A DNA stretch of 7,352 nt from an uncultured Lachnospiraceae bacterium. Its GTDB lineage: Bacteria; Bacillota; Clostridia; Lachnospirales; Lachnospiraceae. The notes below the pieces were generated by a model that worked only from the letters and a program-made list of their open reading frames with translations, did not search any database and was not told where the DNA came from. A program made the position numbers and the translations under genes. This document shows positions 7,099 through 7,352 of the stretch, piece by piece. Numbering within the stretch: position 1 is the first letter of the stretch; every line of letters starts with the position of its first letter. The stretch is from positions 1-7,352 of the forward strand of contig CACXEL010000472.1 in the NCBI GenBank assembly GCA_902766655.1. The letters are read 5' to 3'.

Positions 7099-7123
7099 AT
7101 GAGGCAGCGTCAAGCTGCCTCAT
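7099..7123 (+). terminator. Hairpin after srtB, possible terminator without T-run
   Basis: ATGAGGCAGC at 7099-7108 pairs perfectly with GCTGCCTCAT at 7114-7123 around the loop GTCAA, a 10-bp stem beginning 17 nt after the sortase stop. The position suits the end of the operon. The following bases (GACAAATAAGATTTCG) lack a proper T-run, so it may instead be a weak terminator, a 3'-end stabiliser or an mRNA processing point. Confidence 0.5.
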
Positions 7124-7352
7124 GACAAATAAGATTTCGTAAGTAGAGGGCTCATCACCACCTGATTAAACCACTCGCAGCAGTGGGAAAAACGGAAATC
7201 AATCTGACATACCACTTGTAGTAAAAACGAAAGGTGGTATTTATTTGACTGATTTATCTTGGGTGATAGAGGCTTTAGCCCCCTACACATCGAGCAGGCT
7301 TTTGAAAAAGGCCAGACTGGTGGATGGATGTGTCCATCTACAATGAAGAATA
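7124..7352. other. AT-richer tail with small hairpins and no confident gene
   Basis: This stretch has a visibly lower GC content than the genes before it. A 9-bp stem with one G-T pair joins 7209-7217 to 7232-7240 (ATACCACTT with AGGTGGTAT) and is followed by TTATTT. Its 3' arm contains AAGGTGG, which would be a ribosome binding site for a TTG at 7245; that frame gives 33 codons (TDLSWVIEALAPYTSSRLLK...) to TGA at 7344-7346. A second stem joins 7320-7328 to 7333-7341 around TGTG. I recognise no family in the short frame. The stretch could be the start of a neighbouring gene or element, the margin of an insertion, or plain intergenic DNA. Confidence 0.4.

Noticed and set aside
7120..7290. A 56-codon minus-strand frame in the tail (MCRGLKPLSPK...)
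   Set aside because: No convincing ribosome binding site or family was seen, and its end overlaps the hairpin after the sortase gene.
1..7352. CRISPR array, tRNA or rRNA genes
   Set aside because: No regularly spaced direct repeats with unique spacers, and no cloverleaf or rRNA-like segment, were seen on either strand.

Overview
The window looks like accessory DNA of a GC-rich Gram-positive Firmicute, most likely a Clostridia gut or rumen relative, and probably part of an integrative conjugative element or similar conjugative module. The evidence is an ArdC-type anti-restriction/metallopeptidase protein fused to a RadC-like JAB domain, GGAGG-type ribosome binding sites, and a sortase-anchored surface protein followed directly by its own class B sortase. 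All convincing genes lie on the + strand and are tightly packed. No integrase, relaxase, coupling protein or conjugation ATPase is present, so membership of a conjugative element is inferred from gene content.

Layout: (1) 1-213 is the 3' end of an unrecognised gene. (2) 185-1771 encodes a JAB + ArdC-N + HExxH zincin fusion, 528 aa from the preferred ATG. (3) A 12-codon reading frame with a strong Shine-Dalgarno sequence overlaps its stop (ATGA) and ends at 1806; it looks like a decapitated gene remnant or a leader. (4) 1822-1905 is a perfect inverted repeat with 39-bp arms and a 6-nt loop, inside a short intergenic gap. (5) 1953-5954 encodes a 1333-aa secreted, wall-anchored protein: signal peptide, unassigned N-terminal domain, two small beta repeat domains, six DUF11/isopeptide-type repeats, a KPDDGG tandem spacer, VPKTGD sorting motif, membrane segment and basic tail. 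(6) 5951-7081 encodes a class B sortase overlapping the surface gene by ATGA. It carries an unusually long acidic linker between its membrane anchor and catalytic domain. (7) 7082-7352 is AT-richer (115 of 272 bases G/C from 7081 onward, about 42%, by hand count) and holds hairpins but no confident gene.

How the parts may work together: the ArdC-type protein would act in the recipient or donor cytoplasm, for example protecting incoming single-stranded DNA from restriction. The surface protein and sortase form a substrate/enzyme pair that would display a long, isopeptide-stabilised stalk on the cell wall, plausibly for cell-cell or host contact. The 39-bp inverted repeat separates the two functions and may process or insulate the transcript. 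The most unusual items are the perfect inverted repeat with its neighbouring orphan start, the six-fold conserved Lys-Asp-Asn triad in the stalk, and the sortase linker.
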